Below, piece by piece: positions 17,371-25,698 of a stretch of 47,614 nt of DNA. The stretch's first letter is position 1. Each line of letters opens with the position of its first letter. Origin of the DNA: Burkholderiaceae bacterium. GTDB taxonomy: Bacteria > Pseudomonadota > Gammaproteobacteria > Burkholderiales > Burkholderiaceae_C. The stretch lies in NCBI GenBank assembly GCA_017856435.1, contig JAFMFB010000016.1, positions 1 through 47,614 on the forward strand, written 5' to 3'. Made by a program: the position numbers and the translations under genes. Below the pieces are notes generated by a model. The model saw only the letters and a list, made by a program, of their open reading frames with translations, ran no database searches and was not told the DNA's origin.

Positions 17371-17844
17371 ATGGATTTCGAATTCACACGTCGCCGCTTT
17401 CTTAGCCTGTCGGTATTACCGGCCACGTCGATGGCGGTGCACGCCGCAGGCGCAGGAGCTTTGCCTTTGGCAACATCATTGGACAAAGACTTGGCTTCGG
17501 CCCTGAGTCAGCGGCAACCTCTGGTGGTCATGGTCAGTCTGGAAGGGTGCCCCTTTTGCAAGGTGGTCCGTGAAAACTACCTGGTGCCCCTGAAGGAGCA
17601 GGAAGGGTTGCCCATTGTTCAGGTGGATATGCGCAGCCAGCAAGAGATGACTGATTTCCAGGTACAAAAAACCACCCATGACGCCATGGTCAAGGCCTGG
17701 CGGATTCGGCTTGCTCCCACGGTTCTTTTTTTCGGAGCGAACGGGCGTGAAATTGCGCGGCGGATGGTGGGTTCCTATATTCCCGATTTTTACGGTGCCT
17801 ACTTGAACGAGCGACTTCAGCAAGCCCGTGCCGCTCTGGGATGA
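17371..17844 (+). CDS. Tat-exported thioredoxin-fold protein (SoxW-like)
   Basis: A 157-residue protein with a twin-arginine signal ([13 protein letters not shown], cleavage probably near HAAG) and a thioredoxin-fold domain with the redox motif C60-P-F-C63 in [16 protein letters not shown]. The cis-proline region reads [14 protein letters not shown]. It is divergent from fccA and shares its control region. A periplasmic thiol reductant for the DsrE lipoprotein or flavocytochrome cysteines, comparable to SoxW, fits the context but is inferred. The ATG at 17371 is preferred to the TTG directly before it. Its end overlaps no motif of dtd, whose best start is 14 bases downstream. Confidence 0.85.
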   Translation: MDFEFTRRRFLSLSVLPATSMAVHAAGAGALPLATSLDKDLASALSQRQPLVVMVSLEGCPFCKVVRENYLVPLKEQEGLPIVQVDMRSQQEMTDFQVQKTTHDAMVKAWRIRLAPTVLFFGANGREIARRMVGSYIPDFYGAYLNERLQQARAALG

Positions 17845-17857
17845 GCCCAAGACTGGC

Positions 17858-18316
17858 ATGCTGGCACTAGTACAAAGAGTGAGGCAGGCTAGGGTCGAGA
17901 CCAGCGGCCAAACCATCGCCCAGATTGGCGTGGGCCTCTTGTGTCTGGTGTGCGCCGAACGGGGCGATCAGGAGCAGCAGGCCAAACGACTTCTGGACAA
18001 AATGCTCAAGCTGAGAATTTTTCCGGATCAGGCCGGCAAGATGAACCGAAGCCTGCAGGATCTTGATGGCCAGGGCAGCGCGGGGGACCTGTTGATTGTG
18101 AGTCAGTTTACGCTGGCTGCCGACACCTCCGGTGGCAACCGACCCAGCTTTACCAACGCCGCACCGTCCGAGCAAGGAAGACAACTCTACGAGTACTTTG
18201 TCGAGCAGGCCAGACTGGCGCATCCTGTGGTGCAAACGGGTCAATTCGGGGCCGACATGCAGGTCTACCTGGTCAACGATGGTCCCGTCACGATGAGCTT
18301 GCGGCAAGTTTCTTGA
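17858..18316 (+). CDS. dtd: D-aminoacyl-tRNA deacylase
   Basis: A 152-residue homodimeric enzyme that hydrolyses D-amino acids from mischarged tRNAs. Starts [13 protein letters not shown]; catalytic motifs [17 protein letters not shown] and the C-terminal NDGPVTM (family: NDGPVTF) with the gatekeeper Gly-Pro region are in place. The ATG at 17858 matches the family N-terminus; the frame opens 30 bases earlier, inside the preceding gene. Length is typical (about 145-155). Confidence 0.95.
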   Translation: MLALVQRVRQARVETSGQTIAQIGVGLLCLVCAERGDQEQQAKRLLDKMLKLRIFPDQAGKMNRSLQDLDGQGSAGDLLIVSQFTLAADTSGGNRPSFTNAAPSEQGRQLYEYFVEQARLAHPVVQTGQFGADMQVYLVNDGPVTMSLRQVS

Positions 18317-18384
18317 CTTAAATCATTTTTCGAAGTTCCTTCATTGATATCCTGACCTCCACAAAAAATTTTTCGGGAGTTCAG

Positions 18385-18846
18385 ATGAGCCATAAAAAAA
18401 TCTTGGGTCTTGTGCTGACAGTTTTGTCCTTTTTAGGACTGCCGTCTTGGTCTTTTGCACAAAACGAGCCGGTTGGCTATGTCAAGACAACCAGCGGTGA
18501 GGCTTGGGTGACTAGCAAAGGTCAGCGTGTCAAGGCTCAACCCGGGACCGCCGTCTTCCAGGGAAGCCAACTAAAGACTTTGCCAGGGGCAAGCATGGGG
18601 ATCACGTTCAAGGACAACACCGTGATGTCTTTCGGCCCTGATACCGAACTGACGATTGATGAGTTTTTGTATGCACCTGCCAAAGGCCAGCTGAAGCTGG
18701 GGACCAGTATGAGCAAGGGCAGCCTGAACTATGTTTCAGGTGTGATTGCCAAACTCAAGCCCGAAGCGGTGACCGTCAAGGCCCCGGGCGGAATCATTGG
18801 AGTTCGCGGCACCCAGTTTTCCTTGCTGGTGACCGAGTCCAAGTGA
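18385..18846 (+). CDS. FecR-domain protein with signal peptide
   Basis: A 153-residue exported protein: signal peptide to about SWSFAQN, then a FecR domain running GYVKTTSGEAWVTSKGQ, PGTAVFQGSQLKTLPGAS, FKDNTVMSFGPDTELTID and VTVKAPGGIIGVRGTQFSL. Unlike true FecR it has no cytoplasmic anti-sigma part or membrane helix, so it is a free periplasmic FecR-domain module. Such modules often sit beside TolC/OmpA and CHASE2-cyclase genes. It is upstream of the TolC-OmpA fusion, separated by a terminator-like hairpin. A ribosome site GGGAG precedes the ATG. Its ligand is unknown. Confidence 0.88.
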   Translation: MSHKKILGLVLTVLSFLGLPSWSFAQNEPVGYVKTTSGEAWVTSKGQRVKAQPGTAVFQGSQLKTLPGASMGITFKDNTVMSFGPDTELTIDEFLYAPAKGQLKLGTSMSKGSLNYVSGVIAKLKPEAVTVKAPGGIIGVRGTQFSLLVTESK

Positions 18847-18868
18847 AGACTGCCGCAGGCAGTCTTTC
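18846..18868 (+). terminator. Terminator-like hairpin after the FecR-domain gene
   Basis: AAGACTGCC, GCA loop, GGCAGTCTT then T: a perfect 9-bp stem starting at the stop codon. The T-run is short, so some read-through into the TolC-OmpA gene is likely. Confidence 0.65.
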
Positions 18869-18918
18869 GCCCAGGACTTACCAAAAATCCCGATTGTTGA
18901 TGTGTTTAGGGAAAGAAA

Positions 18919-20919
18919 ATGAGAAATCCAACAAAATTTAGTTTGACTGTGTTGCTGGCTGTTTCAGGCGCACTTGCTGCGGCCCAGAACCTGCCGCAAC
19001 CGCTCATCGAAGTGGCTCGCAAGGCGGTGGTCGGCAATCCGGAAATCCAGGCCAAGTGGCGCGAATTTACAGCCGCAGGGCACGAACATGAGTTTGCCAA
19101 ATCGGGGCGGCGCCCCCAGGTCGATTTGATTGCTACCACCGGCCGCCAGTGGCGTGACCGTCCGGATACTGGCTATGTTGACTACAGCCGTAGTGGATCG
19201 GGTATCACGCTGACCCAGATGCTGTTTGATGGCTTCTACACCCGCAATGAAGTCAGCCGACTTGGCTTTGCCAAACTGGTGCGTTATTACGAACTGCTCG
19301 AATCTTCCGAGAACATCAGTCTGGAAGCTCTGCGGGCCTATGCCGATGTGGCCAAGCAGTTTGAACTGGTTGAGGCAGCCAAATCCAACTACATCGAGCA
19401 CAAGCTGATCACCCAGCTGATCGAGGAGCGCACCGCTGCGGGTGTCAGCCGTGGTGTGGACCTGGAGCAGGCCACCGGACGTTTGGCGCTGGCCGAATCC
19501 AACCTGATCACCGAAATTTCCAATTTGCACGATGTCAGTGCTCGCTATCTAAGAGTGATCGGTGAAAAGCCAGCGGCCAATGTGCCACCACTGCCTGAGA
19601 AGATCAAACTCAAAGGCTTGCCAAGTTCTGGGCTGCAGGCCATGGGGGAGGGCTTACCTGGTAGCCCGACCATCAACGCTGCCTTTGAAAACGTCCGCTC
19701 GGCCAAGGCCCAGGTTGAATCCCGTAAAGCAGGTTATTACCCCCGGCTGGATTTTCGTGCCGGGCAAACTTTTGACAATAACTACCAAGGCATTATTGGC
19801 AACGCACGGGACGCCTATGTCGAACTGGCGATGAATTACAACCTGTACCGTGGCGGAGCCGACATGGCACGTGAAAAGCAAGCCATCGAGTTGAGCTATC
19901 AGGCTCGTGATTTGCAGGAAAAGGCCTGCCGTGATGTACGTCAGACCCTGGCAATTGCCTACAACGATCTGGTGCGCCTGGCCGACCAGCTCAATTTTCT
20001 GGATCAACACCGGCTGTCCACCGAGAAAGCCCGCCAGGCCTATCGGCAGCAGTTTGAGATTGGCCAGCGGACCTTACTGGACATGCTCAATACCCAGAAC
20101 GAATACTTTGAGGCCACCCGTGCCTACACGACAGCACGCTACAACCACATCGTGGCCCAGGCTAGAACCTTGGCCAGTATGGGCCGCTTGACCAGCACGC
20201 TGGGTGTGACGCGTGGGGACCAACCTACCGCCAGTGATGCCGGCCAGGACCGGGGTGAACTTCCGCCCGAACAACTGTGCCCGTTTGATCTGCCACCCAT
20301 TCTGACGCTGGACAAGGCCAAGATGGTGGCCGAGGTGGCGCCTATGCGGCCCAGGCAGGATCGGCCAGCAGAAGACCCCTGCGCCCGCCTCTCCGGCTCC
20401 TATGTGGTCTTGCAGGCAGACCCCAGTGGCAAGGTCGGCAAGGTCATGGTTCAGAATAAAACCTCCAACCGTGAACTGAACCAGGCGGATACGGCCTTGA
20501 TGATAGATTCTGACTGCCCGGCTATTCCTGTCAGCAAGGGCAAGTTGGACAATGATTTTGGAAAGGCGATGGCGGCCAGACCAGTGCTGCCTGAGCAATT
20601 CATGCTCTATTTCGAAAACAACAGTGACAAGCTGACCAAATCCTCGCAGGGTGAACTCCCCCGCGTACTTGACAAGGTTCGCACGCACAAAGCGCCAGAT
20701 ATGGCGATTACTGGACATACCGATACGGTTGGATCGCTCCCCTCGAATGACGCCCTGGGCTTGCGGCGGGCCAATACAGTGGCTCAGCAAATGCGGGCCC
20801 TGGGCCTGCCCAATCTGGCATTAACGGTTGAGTCTCTGGGCGAGCGTAACTTGCTGATTCCAACGCCAGACAACACCCCCGAGCCACGCAACCGCAGGGT
20901 CGAGATCACGGTACGGTGA
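18919..20919 (+). CDS. TolC-family outer membrane channel fused to an OmpA peptidoglycan-binding domain
   Basis: A 666-residue fusion. Signal peptide to about ALAAAQN. Residues 25-430 form a TolC/type I secretion outer-membrane protein with both repeats: LTQMLFDGFYTRNEVS, GVSRGVDLEQATGRLALAES, then LNYNLYRGGADMAREKQ-like sequence (AMNYNLYRGGADMARE) and FEIGQRTLLDMLNTQNEYFE. A linker of about 130 residues contains four cysteines. From about residue 560 is an OmpA C-terminal domain (MLYFENNSDKLTKSS, ITGHTDTVGS, NDALGLRRANTVA, PEPRNRRVEITV) with the Asp and Arg that hold diaminopimelate. It should tie a trimeric export channel to peptidoglycan. No membrane fusion protein or ABC exporter lies in the window, so the cargo is unknown. 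Confidence 0.92.
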   Translation: MRNPTKFSLTVLLAVSGALAAAQNLPQPLIEVARKAVVGNPEIQAKWREFTAAGHEHEFAKSGRRPQVDLIATTGRQWRDRPDTGYVDYSRSGSGITLTQMLFDGFYTRNEVSRLGFAKLVRYYELLESSENISLEALRAYADVAKQFELVEAAKSNYIEHKLITQLIEERTAAGVSRGVDLEQATGRLALAESNLITEISNLHDVSARYLRVIGEKPAANVPPLPEKIKLKGLPSSGLQAMGEGLPGSPTINAAFENVRSAKAQVESRKAGYYPRLDFRAGQTFDNNYQGIIGNARDAYVELAMNYNLYRGGADMAREKQAIELSYQARDLQEKACRDVRQTLAIAYNDLVRLADQLNFLDQHRLSTEKARQAYRQQFEIGQRTLLDMLNTQNEYFEATRAYTTARYNHIVAQARTLASMGRLTSTLGVTRGDQPTASDAGQDRGELPPEQLCPFDLPPILTLDKAKMVAEVAPMRPRQDRPAEDPCARLSGSYVVLQADPSGKVGKVMVQNKTSNRELNQADTALMIDSDCPAIPVSKGKLDNDFGKAMAARPVLPEQFMLYFENNSDKLTKSSQGELPRVLDKVRTHKAPDMAITGHTDTVGSLPSNDALGLRRANTVAQQMRALGLPNLALTVESLGERNLLIPTPDNTPEPRNRRVEITVR

Positions 20920-20926
20920 GCTTGGG

Positions 20927-20951
20927 CGCGGGGCATTTCAATTGCCCTGCG
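20927..20951. terminator. Hairpin between convergent TolC-OmpA and cyclase genes
   Basis: CGCGGGGCA, 7-base loop, TGCCCTGCG: a 9-bp stem with one G-U pair, right after the TolC-OmpA stop. It has no T-run on either strand. Its position between converging genes fits a shared 3' end. Confidence 0.4.
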
Positions 20952-21017
20952 TTCAACGTGCATGTCAGCAGCCAGTCGTTTGTGCAGACCTGGTCGCTGT
21001 TCTTCGGCTCCAGGGAC

Positions 21018-23189
21018 TTACTTGGTGCTCATCACGATCAGGTCATCCGTGGCGCCCTGCTGCAGGCGCTCAAGATGCAGCGACACCAAAGGATCATTGG
21101 GGTATTGTTGGGATAAGCTTTCAAACGCCTGCCGAGCCCCAACCGGGTCATGGTCCTTGCCAGGGCGCAGCAGGTTGACCGCCTGGGTGTACTTGTCCAG
21201 CGGGGCACAAGCAGCGGCATCCGTTGTTGCCAGGGGTTCAAACACTGACAGGGGTTTGCTTTTACCCTTGAGCACCAACTGCGCCACATAGCGTACCGGT
21301 ACCGGGGGGCAACAGTTCAAAATAGCTTCAGACACACACATGCGTGTGCCCAGATGTTTGTTGACGCTCTCAAGGCGAGAGGCAGCGTTGACCGGATCGC
21401 CCAGGGCCCGGTAGTCAAACAGGTTTTTGCCACCAAAATTTCCAACGATCACTTCTCCGCTGTGCACGCCGATGCGGGTAATTCCCCAGGGCATGCCCTG
21501 AGCCTGCAACTTGGCCGCATAGCCCGAAGCAAATGCGTCCATCTCCAAAGCGCACTGCAGCGCGCGCCAGCAGTGGTCTTCCTGCTCGACCGGCGCCGAG
21601 AAGAGAACGGCCACCGCGTCACCCATGATCCGGTCAAGCGTTCCCTCATACTTGAACACGATGGTCAACATCTCGTCCAAATAGTCGTTGAGCAGGGAGA
21701 CGGCGCGTGCCGGGTCACCGGACTCCATCATGCCGGTGAAGTTGGCCAGATCGGTAAATATGAAGCTACAGGTTTGCCGTTGCCCGCCGAGTTGCAACTC
21801 GTCCGGGTGTTTCACCAGGTAGTCAACCTTGTTGGGCGAAACATAGCGGGAAAATGCTTCTCTCACCCAGCGCTGCTCTCGTTCGCTGACCAGGTGGTGC
21901 AGACCACTGGCCAGACCAAAACTGAAAATGATGGCGATAGCTGGATTGACGGCATCAAGCAGCAGTTGGTGCGAAACAAAGGCGTACCAGGTGCCGCCAA
22001 CCACCGTGGTTAGGATCAGCATGAAAAAGCCGGTGGACCATTTGGCTGGCGCGCCCAGGGCTATCAACCCGACCAGCAGCGCGCCCAATGCCATGGCCAG
22101 AGCCTCTGCACCGCGCGCCCAGGCTGGCCTTTGCAAGGAATATCCTGCCAAGATTTGCTCCAGGGCCAGGGCATGCGCCTGCACACCGGGCATGATCTGC
22201 CCCAGCGGATTGAATCGAAGGTCCATCAGGCCGGCAGCAGAACTACCGATGAGCACGATATGGCCCTTGAGCAGATCAACATTGGCCTGCCCCTGCAGCA
22301 CCTTGCTGGCCGATACATAACGCTCTGGAACAGGTTCGGTGTAGTGCAGCCATACCTCGCCCCTCGCATTGGTGGGTACCGTCAGGGCACCGATTCGCAC
22401 ATCCTGCAGGCCGGCTTCACTGCTGCGCAACAAATGGTTTTTGGCTCCCTGGGCAACACGCAGTGCCTCGGCACTCAGAGTGGGCACCATCTGCTCGTTC
22501 AGACCTAGTAGCAAGGGAACCCGGCGTACCACCCCATCGGCGTCAGTAGCGAAATTCAGGCTACCCAGGCCATCGGCCTTGGCTGACAGTATGGGCAAGG
22601 GATAAACCGCACTGTCAAAACCGTGCAGCCACTCCTGCGGTTTTGGCGCGCCAGTGGAAATGATGCGGTAAGGCAGGGAAATTTTTGGAATTGGCTCCTG
22701 TGTGCCGGTGTTGGCCAGGCTATTGCCAAGCACCACATTTCGACCCGCCAAGGCTTGCGCCAGCACGGCATCATGGTCTGGGAGCTTGCGCAGGACCTCA
22801 CTGACCTGCCGCCCCTGCCATAGTTGCGTCATGGCGGCTGGTGAAGTGCGGTCAGGTTCAATCAGCAACACGTCAAAGGCAATGGCGGCAGCGCCAGCCT
22901 GGTTCAAGTTTGTCACCAGATCGGCTATGCGCGTCCGTGGCCATGGCCATTGGCCCAGGCTTTTGAGGCTGGCTTCATCAATGTCGACAATTCGAACTGG
23001 TTGCGGGTCATAGGGCCGCAAATGCCAGCGCTGAAACTGGTCAAACTGAGCCAGGCGGATATTCTGAAGCGGAATGGGGTCAAACAGCCAAAGCGTCAAG
23101 GCGCCCAGAGTCACCAGAAAAATCAGGGCCACAGCGCTCAGGTTGGACAGTGCGCCGGGAAGCTTCAGGTTCTGAAAGAAGCGTCTCAT
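21018..23189 (-). CDS. CHASE2-domain class III adenylate/guanylate cyclase
   Basis: A 723-residue membrane receptor cyclase. One N-terminal membrane helix (about 15-36), a large extracytoplasmic CHASE2 sensor (about 40-345: VRIVDIDEASLKSLGQWPWP, AAIAFDVLLIEPD, IVLIGSSAAGLMDLRFNPLG), three membrane helices (about 362-430), then a cyclase domain (about 470-645). Metal Asp D480 (FIFTD) and D524 (IMGD) are present, as are D598 (ALGDPVN), N601 and R605, so catalysis looks possible. The purine-contacting lysine is Arg520 (RIMGD for the usual KxxGD), so base specificity is uncertain. Its ATG overlaps the stop of the cNMP-binding patatin by one base, so cyclase and predicted cNMP effector are co-translated. 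Confidence 0.94.
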   Translation of the reverse strand: MRRFFQNLKLPGALSNLSAVALIFLVTLGALTLWLFDPIPLQNIRLAQFDQFQRWHLRPYDPQPVRIVDIDEASLKSLGQWPWPRTRIADLVTNLNQAGAAAIAFDVLLIEPDRTSPAAMTQLWQGRQVSEVLRKLPDHDAVLAQALAGRNVVLGNSLANTGTQEPIPKISLPYRIISTGAPKPQEWLHGFDSAVYPLPILSAKADGLGSLNFATDADGVVRRVPLLLGLNEQMVPTLSAEALRVAQGAKNHLLRSSEAGLQDVRIGALTVPTNARGEVWLHYTEPVPERYVSASKVLQGQANVDLLKGHIVLIGSSAAGLMDLRFNPLGQIMPGVQAHALALEQILAGYSLQRPAWARGAEALAMALGALLVGLIALGAPAKWSTGFFMLILTTVVGGTWYAFVSHQLLLDAVNPAIAIIFSFGLASGLHHLVSEREQRWVREAFSRYVSPNKVDYLVKHPDELQLGGQRQTCSFIFTDLANFTGMMESGDPARAVSLLNDYLDEMLTIVFKYEGTLDRIMGDAVAVLFSAPVEQEDHCWRALQCALEMDAFASGYAAKLQAQGMPWGITRIGVHSGEVIVGNFGGKNLFDYRALGDPVNAASRLESVNKHLGTRMCVSEAILNCCPPVPVRYVAQLVLKGKSKPLSVFEPLATTDAAACAPLDKYTQAVNLLRPGKDHDPVGARQAFESLSQQYPNDPLVSLHLERLQQGATDDLIVMSTK

Positions 23190-25051
23190 CAGACTAGCGA
23201 GGAGTGGATTGTTTTTTTGTCAGCGACTGACTGTGACAAGACTTCAACGCCGTGAGTGTGGCCCTGTGCGACGATGGCGTCAAATCGTTTCCATTCGAGC
23301 ATGCCCACCCGTAGCAAGGGCGGGTTGAAATAGATGTCACACAGTTGTTGCGATTCCTGTTGTCGCGAACTGCTGTAAAGAATGGTGACATTCATCAGAT
23401 AGGCCAGCAGAGTTGGCAGCCGGTAGCGCCTCTTATGGCGCGGCCGCAAGCGATCAAGTAACAGGGCCCAGCCGCTGGGAATTTCCTTCAATTCAATCGG
23501 ATGACGCTGGCGGCGACTTAAATCCACACCAATTACCTTTCCAATGCCGGGGCGATTGCGCATCACATCCACTGGAAAATTGTTGAAAGTGCCACCATCG
23601 CACAGCAGATCCCCTTGAAACGGAACAGGTGGGAGCGCCCCGGGAATGGCGATGCTGGCCAGCAGCGCTTTGGAGAGCGCGCCATGATGAAAGACATGTT
23701 CAGTGGCCCGGGAATAGTTGCTGGCCACACAGTAGAAATTGATCCAAAGATCCTCGATGCCAATTGGGTGACCAGCCAGCGCCAGCAGGGTCGTTTCAAT
23801 CAGACGCTGAGCCCGTCGACCCGCAATCAGAGAAATCAGGGGCATGGTGCTGAAGTCCCCCGTGGGATTCACGCCGAAGGCGCGGCGGGCAATGTCCAGA
23901 ATTTCCTTGACTGGGCGGTCTGACGCGACCAGGGCTGCCATGATCGCACCAATACTGGTGCCGCCGACGTAATCAATCTCGATGCCATGTTCGTGTAGGG
24001 CTTGATAAATTCCAAGGTGAGCGCATCCTCGGGCGCCGCCACCCGCCAGTACCAAGCCGATGGCCGTGCCACTCAGGATGCGCGCAAGTCGCCCCATGTC
24101 GCGATCAAGTTGTGGACGGATGTGGTAGTGATGCTTGACGGATCGCTGGGATAACCAGTGGCGAGTGCCTGTCGGGCAAGGGACATCAGGTGCATGCAGT
24201 AAGACCAGAGATTCAGCGGCTTCGGAGCGGCCCGTTCGATTCATCAGGCACTGACGCTCAATCGGGTGCAGATCGGGACCACAGGTGGCATCAGCCAACA
24301 ATAGAACTTCGTCGCAGCAGCGACTGCATCGATGCGTCCAGGCTGTCGGCGTTTCGTCGCCAATCAGCAGCACAAAGTCGGAGGTCGCCTCGATTTCGTC
24401 CAGATAACGCGTGATCCTGCGCTGGGTTGGCAAATCTTCGCTACCGTGTTGGGAGGAGGTAGGCTGCCCGATCTCCTGCGCCACCCTGCGGGAATCAACC
24501 ACACTGACCCGACCCAGATTTGAAAGTTTTACAGAAAGGTCCTGGGAAAACCGATGCACATCCACCCCGGATGTAATCGCAAGCAGGGCAATCATGACCG
24601 GGCGGGCTTCCTTGTTGCGTGCGGCAGACGATTGGAGTCGATGGATGATTTGGCGGGTGATGGCCATCGAAACTTTGGCATTGCGTGACAACAGTTTGTT
24701 GAAATCGTCTTGCGCCAGTCGTGCCAGCAGTGAGTCACGCACGGCCACCACGGTGGCAGAACGAACTTCATCGGTGTAAAGACTGAGTTCGCCAATGATT
24801 TGCCCGCGAGACATTTCACGCACCAAGCGTTCCTGTCCGTTTGGTTCAGCAATGTAAGCGCGCAATCTGCCACTGAGCGTCAGGTACATGGCGTCACCTG
24901 GATCCCCTTGCAACATCAGGGTTTGACCCGCTGCCAGCTCCACCCATTCCAAATGCTGTTGCAGCACCGACAGTTCATCCGGGTCGATTGCACCCAAAGC
25001 CAGTCGTAGTTGTTCGGCCAATAATTGGTTTTGGTAATCGGGATGGTTCAT
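23189..25051 (-). CDS. Cyclic-nucleotide-binding patatin-like phospholipase (NTE family)
   Basis: A 620-residue protein. Residues about 25-140 are a CRP-type cNMP-binding domain with an intact phosphate cassette: GQIIGELSLYTDEVRSATV (Glu88, Arg97). A middle domain of about 180 residues follows. From about residue 330 is a patatin lipase domain with oxyanion loop LAGGGARGCAHLG, nucleophile Ser366 in GGTSIG, and Asp485 in CDGGTFNNFP. This is the architecture of bacterial neuropathy-target-esterase relatives, in which cyclic nucleotide binding is thought to gate lysophospholipid hydrolysis. The gene directly precedes and overlaps the CHASE2 cyclase. A leader of about 95 bases with a strong hairpin separates it from ybeY. 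No signal peptide; probably peripheral at the inner membrane. Confidence 0.94.
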   Translation of the reverse strand: MNHPDYQNQLLAEQLRLALGAIDPDELSVLQQHLEWVELAAGQTLMLQGDPGDAMYLTLSGRLRAYIAEPNGQERLVREMSRGQIIGELSLYTDEVRSATVVAVRDSLLARLAQDDFNKLLSRNAKVSMAITRQIIHRLQSSAARNKEARPVMIALLAITSGVDVHRFSQDLSVKLSNLGRVSVVDSRRVAQEIGQPTSSQHGSEDLPTQRRITRYLDEIEATSDFVLLIGDETPTAWTHRCSRCCDEVLLLADATCGPDLHPIERQCLMNRTGRSEAAESLVLLHAPDVPCPTGTRHWLSQRSVKHHYHIRPQLDRDMGRLARILSGTAIGLVLAGGGARGCAHLGIYQALHEHGIEIDYVGGTSIGAIMAALVASDRPVKEILDIARRAFGVNPTGDFSTMPLISLIAGRRAQRLIETTLLALAGHPIGIEDLWINFYCVASNYSRATEHVFHHGALSKALLASIAIPGALPPVPFQGDLLCDGGTFNNFPVDVMRNRPGIGKVIGVDLSRRQRHPIELKEIPSGWALLLDRLRPRHKRRYRLPTLLAYLMNVTILYSSSRQQESQQLCDIYFNPPLLRVGMLEWKRFDAIVAQGHTHGVEVLSQSVADKKTIHSSLV

Positions 25052-25093
25052 GGCGCCTGATTCGTCACTTGCACGATCAGGCTAACAAGCTTG

Positions 25094-25132
25094 CCGCCCA
25101 TGGTGCTTGAGCTTGCTCAAGTATTTGGGCGG
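25094..25132 (-). repeat. Nested inverted repeat between ybeY and the patatin gene
   Basis: Outer arms CCGCCCA / TGGGCGG (7 bp) enclose inner arms CTTGAGC / GCTCAAG (7 bp) with small internal loops, forming one long composite hairpin. There is no T-run. It is either a 3' end for phoH-ybeY or a leader structure or operator for the patatin-cyclase pair, 43 bases before its start. Confidence 0.5.
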
Positions 25133-25146
25133 TTGACATTGAGGGT

Positions 25147-25698
25147 TTATCTGTGACCTGCCCGGTAAGGATTGTTGAAACCCAGGCGGGCCAGAATTTC
25201 AATTTCCCTGGCTTCCATCATTTCGGCATCCGCAGCGTTGGTTTCATGGTCCCAGCCTTGGGCATGCAGCACGCCGTGGACCAGCAGGTGCGCGTAGTGG
25301 GCCTGCAGGGTTTTGCCCTGTTCCTTGGCTTCTTGAGCGACAACCGGTGCGCACAAGACCAGATCGGCATGCACCAGGGGTTGGCTTTGGTAGTCAAAGG
25401 TCAGGACGTTGGTGGCGTAATCCTTGTGCCGGAAATCCCGGTTGAGGGCTTGAGCTTCCTCGGCCTCGACAAGCCGCACCGTGATTTGAGCATCCCGCTG
25501 CAGAGCATGTCGAATCCATCGAATCACTTTGTGACGCGGCAAGGCAGCGCGGTGACGCGCTGCGCTGTTCAGGATGGCAAACTGCAGCGACAGGTTGAGT
25601 TGGCGAAGCCGAGAGCCTTGAGCCGGTTGGTCAGCTGCCGAGGGCTGGTCGGACCAAGTTGTCGGGCTGGGTCTGCCAGAGGGCCTGTTCTTGTTCAT
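25147..25698 (-). CDS. ybeY: rRNA maturation endoribonuclease YbeY
   Basis: A 183-residue zinc endoribonuclease for 16S rRNA 3' maturation and ribosome quality control. Zinc motif HGVLHAQGWDHE (HGxLHxxGxDH) is intact, with RDFRHKDYATNVLTFDY upstream. It is about 30 residues longer than E. coli YbeY because of a polar, proline-rich N-terminal extension. I keep the ATG since it overlaps the phoH stop by four bases (ATGA), which argues for coupled translation. A start nearer to LNLSLQFA would give the core protein only. phoH-ybeY adjacency is conserved widely. Confidence 0.95.
   Translation of the reverse strand: MNKNRPSGRPSPTTWSDQPSAADQPAQGSRLRQLNLSLQFAILNSAARHRAALPRHKVIRWIRHALQRDAQITVRLVEAEEAQALNRDFRHKDYATNVLTFDYQSQPLVHADLVLCAPVVAQEAKEQGKTLQAHYAHLLVHGVLHAQGWDHETNAADAEMMEAREIEILARLGFNNPYRAGHR

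Noticed and set aside
21018-25051. Calling the cyclase-patatin pair a CBASS or Pycsar system outright
   Set aside because: There is no CD-NTase, no PycC/PycTM-type protein and no mobile or defence-island context; the cyclase is a CHASE2 receptor type. Only an analogy is justified.
25128-25146. TTGACA on the plus strand (25133-25138) as a -35 box
   Set aside because: No plus-strand gene follows; downstream is the 3' end of minus-strand ybeY.
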